The notes under the pieces were generated by a model. The model was given only the letters and a program-made list of their open reading frames with translations, was not told the DNA's origin and made no database searches. Both the position numbers and the translations under genes were made by a program. Shown here piece by piece: positions 24,165-32,368 of a stretch of DNA of 64,000 bases. Source of the DNA: CAYPHY01 sp964410625 (GTDB lineage: Bacteria; Chloroflexota; Anaerolineae; Promineifilales; Promineifilaceae). Location of the stretch: contig CAYPHY010000007.1 of the NCBI GenBank assembly GCA_964410625.1, positions 1 to 64,000 of the forward strand, given 5' to 3'. Numbering within the stretch: the stretch's first letter is position 1; each line of letters opens with the position of its first letter.

Positions 24165-24383
24165 TCAGAAATCCCCCATCATTCTCCCCGCCCAATCTTC
24201 GGCTTCCGCCACGGCCGCTGCCAACTCCGGCCGTAATTCTACAACCCTGTCCGCATTGACATAAAACACATTTGGCCCCTGGGTGTAGCTCCCGGTCTGC
24301 ATGATCTGCTCCTTGAACGCCTCAAAATCCCCTATCTCGTCTTCAAGTTCATACAGGTTGATCAACTTCACTTTCTTTTCCAT
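24165..24383 (-). CDS. Small acidic protein of unknown function
   Basis: 72 aa: lysine-rich start (MEKKVKLINLYELED), then an acidic, helix-prone body ending in AEAEDWAGRMMGDF. Not recognised. Supported as a real gene by a strong AGGAGAG four bases before the ATG and by a well-behaved frame. Convergent with vapC, with 5 bp between the stops. It could be an orphan antitoxin-like or regulatory protein; there is no evidence for either. Confidence 0.55.
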   Translation of the reverse strand: MEKKVKLINLYELEDEIGDFEAFKEQIMQTGSYTQGPNVFYVNADRVVELRPELAAAVAEAEDWAGRMMGDF

Positions 24384-24746
24384 CTTTCTCTCCTCTGAAG
24401 GTAGTTACGCAGATGACGCGGATAAAACGCTGATTGCGCGGATTTTCATCTCTTGTGGTGCGCGGCCGCCTGCGATATTTCCTATGAAATTAGCTTACGC
24501 AAAGACGCCAAGAGCGCAAAGATAAAAAACTTAGCGTCCTTTGCCCCTTTGCGTGAGACGCTTCCTGTTTGAAAACAGCTCACGCAAAGACGCCAAGAGC
24601 GCAAAAGTCTTTCCTAAGCAAAGCCGAAGGATACAAACTTAGCGTCCTTTGCGCCTTTGCGTGAGGAATTCCTCATGATGTCATTCTAAAAAGGAGAAAA
24701 ATGGGTGTCAATGTATCTGGTATAGAACCCAAAACCGGTAACGAGT
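24384..24746. repeat. 363-bp spacer of 'gcaaagacgccaagag' hairpin repeats; no gene
   Basis: Begins with a short ggcgcgcggattt/tacgcagatgacgcggat remnant (about 24405-24450). Two consecutive inverted pairs follow: acgcaaagacgccaagagcgcaaag against cgtcctttgccccttt gcgtgag (about 24497-24560), and a second near 24580-24664. A related copy lies at 48504-48580. No coding signal. Confidence 0.7.
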
Positions 24747-25514
24747 CTATTTTTCCCAGGTCCAGGCGGCGAGGCGTTCGGCCGTCTTATATGCTGTCAA
24801 GTCCAACTGTAAGGGTGTGATGGATACACAACCTTCAAAAACGGCCGCAAAATCCGTCCCTTCCTCCACCACACCGCCAGGGAATTCGCCACCGATCCAG
24901 TAGTAGGGCTGCCCGCGTGGATCAATGCGTTCGTCAAGCCTGTCGCGATACTCGCGCACCCCTTGCCGTGTCACCTGGAAGCCGCGAATCGCCTCATAAG
25001 GGATGGGAGGGATATTGACATTCAAGAACAGATCGCGGGTCAATCCCTGGTCAATGGCCGTCCGCACCACGCGCTCAGCTATCTTCGCCGCCGGGCCATA
25101 GTCCCACTCCTTCAGCGAGTCATCGGCCGCCAGCGAAAAAGCGATCCCCGGCACCCCGGCGATCACCGCCTCCATGGCCGCCGTCACCGTCCCCGAATAG
25201 GTGACATCATCACCCAAATTGCCATAGGGGTTGATCCCCGACACCACAAGGTCAATCTTATTCGTCACCCGTCCCAACAAGGCCAGGGCGACACAATCGG
25301 AGGGGGCGCCGTCGGAGGTGAGCGCGGCCGACCCATCGGCCAGCGTCGTCTCGCGCACGCGCAACGGCCGGTGCATCGTCTTTACATGCCCGGCGGCCGA
25401 CCAGTTACGCTCCGGTGCGAGGATGGTGACATCCCCCAACGGCCGCATCGCCTGGGCCAACGCCAACAACCCCGGCGCGTTCACCCCATCATCATTCGTC
25501 ACTAAAATATGCAT
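24747..25514 (-). CDS. surE: 5'/3'-nucleotidase SurE
   Basis: 255-aa metal-dependent phosphatase of nucleoside monophosphates, cytoplasmic. Diagnostic N-terminus MHILVTNDDGVNAPGL (metal site Asp8, Asp9) and the APERNWSAAGHV loop, followed by TSDGAPSDCVALAL and VSGINPYGNLGDDVTYSGTVTAAMEA. Length is normal for SurE. The ATG at 25514 gives the conserved start. It stands alone, with hairpin repeats on both sides. Confidence 0.95.
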   Translation of the reverse strand: MHILVTNDDGVNAPGLLALAQAMRPLGDVTILAPERNWSAAGHVKTMHRPLRVRETTLADGSAALTSDGAPSDCVALALLGRVTNKIDLVVSGINPYGNLGDDVTYSGTVTAAMEAVIAGVPGIAFSLAADDSLKEWDYGPAAKIAERVVRTAIDQGLTRDLFLNVNIPPIPYEAIRGFQVTRQGVREYRDRLDERIDPRGQPYYWIGGEFPGGVVEEGTDFAAVFEGCVSITPLQLDLTAYKTAERLAAWTWEK

Positions 25515-25547
25515 ACTTCTCTAATCAAACTTCTAAAAGAATAGACC

Positions 25548-25632
25548 ATGATGACACGGATTTGGACAGATTCTAACAGCTTGAAAAAAGAAAATCCGTA
25601 TCCATCCGTCTAATCCGTAACAATCCGTGGTA
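25548..25632. repeat. Intergenic hairpin repeat, 'aatccgt' family
   Basis: Units such as acacggatttggaca on the left are answered by atccgtctaatccgtaacaatccgtgg. Similar tracts occur at 55925-55975 and 61905-61945. Confidence 0.55.
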
Positions 25633-25638
25633 AAAAAA

Positions 25639-26838
25639 TCAAGCAACCAACAACTCGGCCGTCACCCCTACCTCGGTCAACATACGGCCGATCTCCTCGC
25701 GATAGTTGGCGTTCATAATGATCACCACATCTGGCCGGTAGTCGCGCAAAAATTCCGGCGCGACAATCTGCTGTCCTGCCCCGGAAACATACTTACCCTG
25801 CTTGCGCGGGTTGATGTCCACCACATACTCAATCACCTCGGCCGCATCCAGTGCGTTCATAAAGGTCACACCCTTCGACCCCGCGCCCCAGACCACCGCC
25901 TTCTTGCCTGCGGCCGCCATCTCCGCCAGTCGCCCCTGCCACTCATCTCGCTTGCGCCGGTAGTTCTCCGCAAATGCTTGGGCGTCGGCCGTTACTTGGG
26001 GCAAGCCACGGCGGATTCTCCACTGCTCCTCTGCTCCTCCGCTCCCCTGCTCCTCCTCACCTGCCCCCTGCCCCTTGCCACTTGCTACGGCTTCGATGGT
26101 CAAAAACTGCCCCCCAAACACCTCATTCACCGCCAGCACCTCAAAGCCATTGCGCTCAAAGACGGCCGCCAATGATTGCGGGCTGAAATAGGAGCAGTGT
26201 TCATATATGATGTCCCAAATCCCAAGCTGGCGCAGCGTCCACAACGAATTAGGAACTTCAAAATAGACCACTGTATCGCGACGGCCGCCGACCACCCGGC
26301 GCACCTTGGCCACAAAAGCATCTGGGTCTTCGATATGCTCCAACACATGGCGACAGACGATCAGATCGGCGTTGTGTTCGGGATGCTGCTCAAAATCGAA
26401 GGCCTGGATGAAGGTTACGCTTGGGTGCTGGTGCTCCTCGTCCGGCACATAGCTGGCATCGAAGCCCCAACCCTGATTGCCGCCCATTTCGCAGAGCATG
26501 ATCAGGAAGTCTCCCTTCCCCGCGCCAATCTCCATGATCCGCTTACCGCGCAGATTGTGGCGTTCGACCAATCCTTCGGCCAGCTCCGTCGCATACCGTT
26601 GGAAATGGGGCGAGAAGTGCAGCGAATTTTCATACTCCTGGGTATAGTCGAGCAAGGAGGGGTCAAAGGCGAGGTTATAGACATGGCCGCAATCGGGCGC
26701 ATAGCCGAGGCGAATCGTCCCCCGCATCACGCCCAACGCCTCCTCCCGCGAAGCCCACAACACATTACAAAAGACCGGCACATCCCGCATTTCCAGCAGG
26801 GTCAACAGTTCAGATTCAGGACAAATTGGGTAAATCAT
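25639..26838 (-). CDS. SAM-dependent C-methyltransferase, sugar-nucleotide type
   Basis: 399 aa. Same build as NDP-hexose C-methyltransferases: an N-terminal Cys-containing domain, a Rossmann SAM domain (IMEIGAGKGDFLIMLCE, HVLEHIEDPDAFV), the characteristic YFEVPN...IIYEHCSYFSPQSL segment, and a C-terminal sugar-binding-like domain (VVWGAGSKGVTFMN, YVVDINPRKQGKYVSGAGQQI). The N-terminal zinc-type Cys set is mostly lost compared with the paralogue downstream. A linker near residue 270 is made of dispersed-repeat DNA. The ATG at 26838 is preferred; the longer frame upstream passes through hairpin repeats. Paralogue of 27014-28204. Confidence 0.85.
   Translation of the reverse strand: MIYPICPESELLTLLEMRDVPVFCNVLWASREEALGVMRGTIRLGYAPDCGHVYNLAFDPSLLDYTQEYENSLHFSPHFQRYATELAEGLVERHNLRGKRIMEIGAGKGDFLIMLCEMGGNQGWGFDASYVPDEEHQHPSVTFIQAFDFEQHPEHNADLIVCRHVLEHIEDPDAFVAKVRRVVGGRRDTVVYFEVPNSLWTLRQLGIWDIIYEHCSYFSPQSLAAVFERNGFEVLAVNEVFGGQFLTIEAVASGKGQGAGEEEQGSGGAEEQWRIRRGLPQVTADAQAFAENYRRKRDEWQGRLAEMAAAGKKAVVWGAGSKGVTFMNALDAAEVIEYVVDINPRKQGKYVSGAGQQIVAPEFLRDYRPDVVIIMNANYREEIGRMLTEVGVTAELLVA
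26019..26087. repeat. Dispersed repeat inside the methyltransferase coding sequence
   Basis: ctgctcctctgctcctccgc, ctcccctgctcc and tgccccttgccacttgc words typical of intergenic repeats here are read in frame as a Gly/Glu/Gln-rich linker (GQGAGEEEQGSGGAEEQ). The paralogue has unrelated text at the same place. Confidence 0.75.
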
Positions 26839-26849
26839 AACAAGATAAT

Positions 26850-27000
26850 ATTTTTTCGACACGAATGGCACGAATTCCACGAATACTGCCAATCGCAGCG
26901 CGGATTGTCTATCTGCGTTTAATGTTTTTGCAACGAATGAACGCGAATTTGCGCGAAACAGGTCCAAATTCGCGTTAATTCGCGATAATTCGATGCAAGT
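26850..27000. repeat. Repeat cluster, 'cacgaat' and 'aattcgcg' families
   Basis: Contains tcgacacgaatggcacgaattcc and, after a short spacer, gaacgcgaatttgcgcgaa against ttcgcgttaattcgcg. Lies between the two methyltransferase genes. Confidence 0.65.
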
Positions 27001-27013
27001 GATTACTTATTGT

Positions 27014-28204
27014 TTACATTGTTAAGATTCGCGGTGAGAGGCTCATCGCTGCCAGGTCTTGGGTGATCTCCTGTCGATAGACGGGGTTCATAATCATCAC
27101 CACGTCCGGCCGATAGCTGGCTAAAAACTCCGGCGCAACAATCTCTTGTCCTGTCCCGGCCATGAACGTCCCCGTCTTGTTGGGGTTGATGTCCACCACA
27201 TACTCGACATCATCCAGCGTCAGCCCCAGCGTGGTCAAAAAAGCCACCCCCTTCGAGCCGCCACCCCAAAGGACGATTTTCTGCCCGGCCGCTTTCATCT
27301 CCGCCAACTCTTTGCGCCATTCTTCGCGCCGGGCATTGTAGTTGGCAACGAAGTAGTCCACATCGTGCAGCGTCTTCTCCACCGGTTCCTCTTCCAGCCC
27401 GCGATCCCCATTCAGTTGTGGCGACTTCGGCCGCGCCTCAATCATCAGATACTGGTCGTCATAGTCCGTCCACAGGTCGAGGATGTCGAAACCGGAACGG
27501 CCGAACAACCGCGCCAGAGACCCCTTGGTGAAGTAGGAGCAATGCTCGTAATAGATGTCCCAAAAGGCGACATCGCGCAGTACATAGGTGGCGTTGGGAA
27601 TCTGGAAAAAGACGACGCTGTTCGGGTCGTCGCCAATCGAACGGCCGACCATCGCCACAAAGTCGCCCACATCAGGGATATGCTCCAGCGTCATCTTGCA
27701 ACAAACAAAGTCGCCGCGGTACTGGCTATACTTCTCCGAATAGAAGTCGGCGATAAAGGTCAGTTGGTCGGCAACTGCGCTGGGATGGCGGCCGGGGACA
27801 TAGGCCGGGTCAAAGCCCACCCCGCGATTGTCGCCCAGCTCGCAGAGCATGGTCAAAAAGTCCCCTTTGTCGCAGCCAATTTCGATCACGCTCTTGCCGT
27901 GTAAGTCATAGCGGCGGATCAAATCTTCGGCCAACCGGCGGTGGAACTTGTTGAAGGTTGGCGAATACCCCTGCGTCGCCTCGTACCGCGCTGAATATTG
28001 CGTCAGCGCTGGGTCAAAGTCAATGTTGCTGATGAACCCACAGGCCGGACAGACGGCGAGGGAGATTCGGCCGCGTTGGAACTCCAACGCCTCCTCCCGG
28101 CTGGACAGCAACAAAACGCTGTTCACCGGGACCTGGTCTACTTCATAAAAAACGCGCATCCCCACCGACCGGCAGCTGGGACACGCACGGCTCGTTACTT
28201 TCAT
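27014..28204 (-). CDS. SAM-dependent C-methyltransferase, sugar-nucleotide type (paralogue)
   Basis: 396 aa. N-terminal zinc-binding domain with CPSC near residue 8 and CPAC near 52, then the SAM domain (VIEIGCDKGDFLTMLCELG, TLEHIPDVGDF) and FFQIPNATYVL...IYYEHCSYFTKGSL. The C-terminal domain has VLWGGGSKGVAFL and YVVDINPNKTGTFMAGTGQEI. Proteins of this class methylate keto-sugar nucleotides for branched deoxysugars. Together with the upstream paralogue and the reductase at 32346 it suggests an unusual methylated sugar in surface glycans; this link is inference. Confidence 0.88.
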   Translation of the reverse strand: MKVTSRACPSCRSVGMRVFYEVDQVPVNSVLLLSSREEALEFQRGRISLAVCPACGFISNIDFDPALTQYSARYEATQGYSPTFNKFHRRLAEDLIRRYDLHGKSVIEIGCDKGDFLTMLCELGDNRGVGFDPAYVPGRHPSAVADQLTFIADFYSEKYSQYRGDFVCCKMTLEHIPDVGDFVAMVGRSIGDDPNSVVFFQIPNATYVLRDVAFWDIYYEHCSYFTKGSLARLFGRSGFDILDLWTDYDDQYLMIEARPKSPQLNGDRGLEEEPVEKTLHDVDYFVANYNARREEWRKELAEMKAAGQKIVLWGGGSKGVAFLTTLGLTLDDVEYVVDINPNKTGTFMAGTGQEIVAPEFLASYRPDVVMIMNPVYRQEITQDLAAMSLSPRILTM

Positions 28205-28220
28205 AATAATCCCAATTATT

Positions 28221-28290
28221 AGAAGGATGAAGGCTGAAGGATGAGGGATGAATACTATTCTTCATCCTTCATCCCTCATCCTTCAGCCTT
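28221..28290. repeat. Long hairpin after lepA, 'aaggatgaagg' family
   Basis: AAGGCTGAAGGATGAGGGATGAA-type arm at about 28226-28252 pairs with its complement at about 28262-28288 around tactattc. It touches the lepA stop (28293), so it would end up in the lepA 3' region. A run of T follows only on the plus strand. Confidence 0.75.
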
Positions 28291-28292
28291 TT

Positions 28293-30098
28293 TTAGTCTT
28301 CGTCGAGGCGCAAGACGGCCATAAACGCTTCCTGCGGCACTTCCACATTACCGATCATCTTCATCCGTTTCTTGCCCTTCTTCTGTTTTTCAAGCAACTT
28401 CTTCTTGCGGGTGATGTCACCGCCGTAGCATTTTGCCAACACATCCTTGCGTAATGCCTTAACGTTGGCGCGGCTGATCACTCGTTTGCCCGTCGCCGCC
28501 TGGATTGGCACCTCAAACATCTGGCGGGGGATGGTCTTCTTCAGCTGCGTCACCATCTTCTGCCCCCGATAGTACGCCTCATCCTTGTGGACGATCATCG
28601 CCAGCGCATCCACTGGCTGCTCGCCGACCAAAATCTCGAGCTTGACCAAATCCGAAGGGCGATAGCCGATAAATTCATAGTCCATCGAAGCGTAGCCGCG
28701 GGTGCCGCTTTTCAGCTTATCGTAAAAATCAACGATGATCTCCGCCAGTGGAATATTGAACTTCAACACCACACGCCCCGGCGCCGGATGCTCCTGGCCG
28801 AGAAATTCCGCCCGGCGTTTAATCGAGAGGTCCATCACCGTGCCATAGAACTCTTCCGGTGTAAAAATCTGCACCTGCATCCACGGTTCGCGGATTTCCT
28901 CAATCATGCTCTCGTCGGGCAATTCGGCCGGGCTGGCAATACGCTTGACCTCGCCCGTGTTCGACATCACCACTTCATACTGCACGCTCGGCGCGGTGGC
29001 AACCAGGTCGAGATCATATTCTCGCTCCAGTCGTTCCTGGATGATCTCCATATGGAACAGCCCCAAAAAGCCGCAGCGAAAGCCAAAGTTGAGCGCGGAG
29101 GAGGTTTCTGGCTCATAAACCAATGAAGCGTCGTTCAGTTGCAGCCGTTCCAACGCCTCTTTGAGTACCTGGTAATCTTCGCCGTCGGCCGGATAAAAAC
29201 CAGCATAGACCATTGGCTTGACCCTGCGATAACCGGGCCAGGGTTCGGCCGCCGGACGGTCGCGCGAGGTAATCGTATCCCCTACCCGGCATTCGCGCAC
29301 CGTCTTCAGCCCCGTCGCCACATACCCCACTTCGCCAACCGTCAACTCTTCCACCGGGGCCATATTCGGCTTAAAAATACCGATCTCAATCGGCTCCACC
29401 GCCACATCATTGGACATCATCTTGATCCACTCGCGGCTACGCAGCGTCCCTTCAAAGACGCGCACATAGGCGACTACACCCTTATAGGGGTCATAGTGGG
29501 AATCAAAGACCAGGGCGCGAAGGGGGGCCTGCGGATTGCCCTTCGGCGGTGGCACGTGGGCCACAACCGCCTCCAACACCGACTCAATGTTGCTGCCCGT
29601 CTTGGCGCTAATCGGGATGACATCGGCCGCGTCTATGCCGGTGATGTTCTCAATTTCCTCCGCCACATCCTCCGGCATCGCCGCTGGCAGGTCAATTTTA
29701 TTCACCACCGGAATCAATTCCAGGTCAGCGTCAATCGCCAGATAGAGGTTCGCCAGCGTTTGCGCCTCAATCCCTTGCGTCGCATCCACGATAAGCAGCG
29801 CCCCCTCGCAAGATTGCAAAGCGCGGCTGACCTCATAGGCGAAGTCCACATGCCCCGGCGTGTCGATCAGGTTCATCTCATACGTTTCGCCGTCTTGGCC
29901 GGTATAGAGCATCCGCACGGCCGAGGCCTTGATCGTCACCCCCTTCTCCCGTTCCAGGTCCATGCTGTCCAGCACCTGCTCCTGCATCTCGCGCTCGGAG
30001 ATCGTCCCCGTCACTTGCAGCAGCCGGTCAGCCAGCGTGGACTTGCCGTGGTCAATATGGGCGATAATACAAAAATTACGAATTTTACTTTGATCCAT
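28293..30098 (-). CDS. lepA: Elongation factor 4 (LepA)
   Basis: 601-aa translational GTPase that acts on stalled or mistranslocated ribosomes. G1 IAHIDHGKSTL near residue 12, G3 DTPGHVDF near 80, G4 NKIDLP near 133. EF4-specific C-terminal features include YKVEVPQEAF-type GNVEVPQEAFMAVL and the lysine-rich GGDITRKKKLLEKQKKGKKRMK tail. Length is standard. It begins just before a divergent-free spacer and ends at a strong hairpin repeat, suggesting a single-gene unit. Confidence 0.97.
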   Translation of the reverse strand: MDQSKIRNFCIIAHIDHGKSTLADRLLQVTGTISEREMQEQVLDSMDLEREKGVTIKASAVRMLYTGQDGETYEMNLIDTPGHVDFAYEVSRALQSCEGALLIVDATQGIEAQTLANLYLAIDADLELIPVVNKIDLPAAMPEDVAEEIENITGIDAADVIPISAKTGSNIESVLEAVVAHVPPPKGNPQAPLRALVFDSHYDPYKGVVAYVRVFEGTLRSREWIKMMSNDVAVEPIEIGIFKPNMAPVEELTVGEVGYVATGLKTVRECRVGDTITSRDRPAAEPWPGYRRVKPMVYAGFYPADGEDYQVLKEALERLQLNDASLVYEPETSSALNFGFRCGFLGLFHMEIIQERLEREYDLDLVATAPSVQYEVVMSNTGEVKRIASPAELPDESMIEEIREPWMQVQIFTPEEFYGTVMDLSIKRRAEFLGQEHPAPGRVVLKFNIPLAEIIVDFYDKLKSGTRGYASMDYEFIGYRPSDLVKLEILVGEQPVDALAMIVHKDEAYYRGQKMVTQLKKTIPRQMFEVPIQAATGKRVISRANVKALRKDVLAKCYGGDITRKKKLLEKQKKGKKRMKMIGNVEVPQEAFMAVLRLDED

Positions 30099-30231
30099 AT
30101 GATTATAATTCTATCAAGTCAGTGGTTGAGTGCTTAATTGAAATTTCTGACGCGAGGCCGAGAGTAAGGAACACTTGCAACAACAGCTTCTAGGGCGAGT
30201 GCTGGTGGATCAAAACTCGAATCATGAGCGA

Positions 30232-30615
30232 TCATCGTCTGACAACCCAGGTAGAGGTAATGCGGGCTTTGCGAATCGGTGGACCATCGGGTTTGTCAAT
30301 GAAACACACGACCTGACCAAATTCATCATATACTTGTTTGAGTAGAGTAAATTGATCCTCGCCCGTGCCAACCACTCGCTCTTGATAAATTGCAACGTAT
30401 TGGCCTGGATACTGCTTTTGTAGCTCCGGTCGTAACTTCTCAAAAGCTTCCCGTTCTCTTTCTAATGCCTTATAAATATCTTCCTGTACAGGTGGCGAAA
30501 CATGTTCTAAGACCCATTCTGCCACCAAGTCATCAGGGGTACGCCGCAATTCGGCCGCTCGCTCTTTGACTGCATGATAAACTTCCTGAGGTAAATAAAC
30601 GGTATTTTCAGTCAT
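30232..30615 (-). CDS. DUF5678 domain protein
   Basis: 127 aa, cytoplasmic. The N-terminus (VYLPQEVYHAVKERAAELRRTPDDLVAEWVLEHV) looks like a ribbon-helix-helix/CopG-like segment. The C-terminal half (YPGQYVAIYQERVVGTGEDQFTLLKQVYDEFG) matches DUF5678, common in Chloroflexota and cyanobacteria and often near toxin genes. No partner gene is adjacent. AT-rich compared with lepA. A TATAAT lies about 40 bp upstream of the ATG on the same strand. Confidence 0.75.
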   Translation of the reverse strand: MTENTVYLPQEVYHAVKERAAELRRTPDDLVAEWVLEHVSPPVQEDIYKALEREREAFEKLRPELQKQYPGQYVAIYQERVVGTGEDQFTLLKQVYDEFGQVVCFIDKPDGPPIRKARITSTWVVRR

Positions 30616-30915
30616 CTGAAATCCTTATTCCAGCCTTATTATCTGCCTCTTGAAATTATACTTGTCTTCGGAATGAATTGAAAGAAGTCACAGCTTGATT
30701 CACAACAAGCCTAATTTACTTAAACGAGACTTGATTGCGGTCGGTTGTCAGAGAAAAAAGATTATCCTCTGCATCTCTGCACCTCCGCGTTTTTAAGCAA
30801 CATCCTTGACCAAATTATCGGACAGATTTAATGTAAACGGTCGAACCCTGGCAAAACTCACTACCGTCAGAGACAATAACCAATAGACCAATACACAAAT
30901 ATACCAATAACCCTT
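30616..30915. other. 300-bp spacer; candidate -10 element and single repeat arm
   Basis: On the minus strand TATAAT at 30660-30655 is a plausible -10 for the DUF5678 gene, with a poor -35. At about 30765-30796 there is one arm of the 'cgcagag' family (tctgcatctctgcacctccgcg) without its partner. Otherwise nothing is visible. Confidence 0.45.
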
Positions 30916-31383
30916 ATGAACGATCCTCTCCATCCCCATGCCCACGACCCAAACCCCGATCCCCCCTCGGCCGATCCGAACATCACCCTCACCCACTCAG
31001 ACGGCCGTTCCCAACCCATCACCCCTGCTGACCTATCCACCCTGCCCCAAACCGAAATCGCCAACTGCTATATCGTCAGCACCGGACATGGCACATCGGG
31101 GCCATTTGCCTTCGCTGGCGTAACTCTGTTGGATGTTATTAAGCATTATGTAAACTTACATTGGTCACAAGTGGAGGTGATTAGCGGTGATGGCTTTGGT
31201 ACGCGTGTGACGGCCGCTGAACTCCACCATCCACACCCAGCCGGGCCGATCTTGCTGGCTTTAAGCATTAACGATGAACCGATGACCCGCGAACAGGGTT
31301 TGGTACGCCTGATCGTCCCTAGCGAACGCGACGACGCCCTGCGACAGGTCAAGTGGATCGGGCAAATTAATGTTGTTGAGTGA
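30916..31383 (+). CDS. Small molybdopterin-binding-domain (sulfite oxidase-like) protein
   Basis: 155 aa. After a Pro/His/Asp-rich N-terminus the text resembles the molybdopterin fold of SUOX/YedY-like proteins: TPADLSTLPQTEIANCYIVSTGHGTSGPFAFAGVTLLDVIKHY, then EVISGDGFGTRVTAAEL, ILLALSINDEPMTREQGLVRLIVP and KWIGQINVVE. The Cys in ANCYIV stands where the family's molybdenum-ligating Cys is found. It lacks a signal peptide and the dimerisation domain, so it may be a reduced, non-catalytic relative. Single-gene unit followed by a hairpin repeat. Confidence 0.7.
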   Translation: MNDPLHPHAHDPNPDPPSADPNITLTHSDGRSQPITPADLSTLPQTEIANCYIVSTGHGTSGPFAFAGVTLLDVIKHYVNLHWSQVEVISGDGFGTRVTAAELHHPHPAGPILLALSINDEPMTREQGLVRLIVPSERDDALRQVKWIGQINVVE

Positions 31384-31386
31384 GAA

Positions 31387-31475
31387 TTTAACGCAGAGCC
31401 GCAGAGAAACAGAGGCGCAGAGGGATAACGACTTTTTCTCTGCGTCTCTGTCCCTCTGCGCCTCTGCGTTTAAGG
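31387..31475. repeat. Intergenic hairpin repeat, 'cgcagag' family
   Basis: tttaacgcagagccgcagagaaacagaggcgcagag is answered by ctctgcgtctctgtccctctgcgcctctgcgtttaa: one of the best-preserved members, placed between convergent genes. Confidence 0.8.
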
Positions 31476-31483
31476 GGCTTACT

Positions 31484-32266
31484 TCAACTAATAATCTGGC
31501 TGATCATCCTTTCGATTTCGGCCGTTTGCTCACCCTCCCCTCGCCGCAACCAGGCCAGATACTCCACATTGCCGTCGCCCCCCTGAATGGGCGAGGTAAT
31601 CAACCCCGCCACCTGCCAACCATTCGCTTGCGCCCAGCCGAGGACGTCTTCTAAGACCTGATGCCGCACGGCCGCTTCGCGCACAATTCCCCCTCGCTTC
31701 ACCTGCTGCGGCCCCGCCTCAAACTGTGGCTTGATCAGTGCGACAACATCGGCCGTCGGCTCCAGCCACTTCGCCACAGCCGGGAGGATCAACTTCAGCG
31801 AGATAAAAGAGACATCAATCGCCACAAACGTCACCGGCTCCGGCAACGACTCCAGATAACGAGCATTGGTGCGCTCCATCAGCACCACCCGTTCATCCTG
31901 GCGCAGCTTCCAATCGAGAACGCCCTGGCCGACGTCAATGTCATAGACCCGCGCTGCGCCGCGCTGCAATAGTACGTCGGTGAAGCCACCGGTCGAGGCC
32001 CCTACGTCGGCGCAGACACGGCCGTCTACATCCAACGCAAACGCATCCAACGCGCCCGCCAGCTTATACCCTCCCCGGCCAACGTAAGGCATGGGCGTAA
32101 TAAGGGTGATGTCGGCGTCGAGCGGGACAGCCATCCCCGGCTTGTCTTGACGGCGGCCGTCCACCAGCACCTCACCGGCCATGATCATCCCCCGCGCCTT
32201 CGACCGCGTCTCCACCAGCCCGCGATCCACCATTAATTTATCGAGCCGTTCCTTTTGTTGTGCCAT
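31484..32266 (-). CDS. tlyA: TlyA-type rRNA 2'-O-methyltransferase
   Basis: 260 aa. N-terminal S4 RNA-binding domain (ERLDKLMVDRGLVETRSKARGMIMAGEVLVDG). The FtsJ/RrmJ-like methyltransferase core has the SAM loop CADVGASTGGFTDVLL, DIDVGQGVLDW and ALIKPQFEAGP, which carries a catalytic Lys. Homologues 2'-O-methylate C1409 of 16S and/or C1920 of 23S rRNA; they were named hemolysin for historical reasons. Separated from the downstream glycan gene by a repeat hairpin. Confidence 0.93.
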   Translation of the reverse strand: MAQQKERLDKLMVDRGLVETRSKARGMIMAGEVLVDGRRQDKPGMAVPLDADITLITPMPYVGRGGYKLAGALDAFALDVDGRVCADVGASTGGFTDVLLQRGAARVYDIDVGQGVLDWKLRQDERVVLMERTNARYLESLPEPVTFVAIDVSFISLKLILPAVAKWLEPTADVVALIKPQFEAGPQQVKRGGIVREAAVRHQVLEDVLGWAQANGWQVAGLITSPIQGGDGNVEYLAWLRRGEGEQTAEIERMISQIIS

Positions 32267-32278
32267 TGGGAAGAAGAG

Positions 32279-32368
32279 TCTAAGAGACTGGGAGACTGAG
32301 AGATTAAGAAACTATAATCTCCCATTCTCTCAGTCTCCCAGTCTCCTAATCTCCTAGTCTCTTAGCCT
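32279..32368. repeat. Hairpin repeat, 'gagactgggagact' family
   Basis: ctaagagactgggagactgagag is answered by ctctcagtctcccagtctcctaatctcctagtctcttag. The right arm enters the end of the reductase gene and supplies its last codons (LEAKRLGD, then stop). In-frame relatives occur at 46648-46735 and 47540-47610. Confidence 0.8.
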
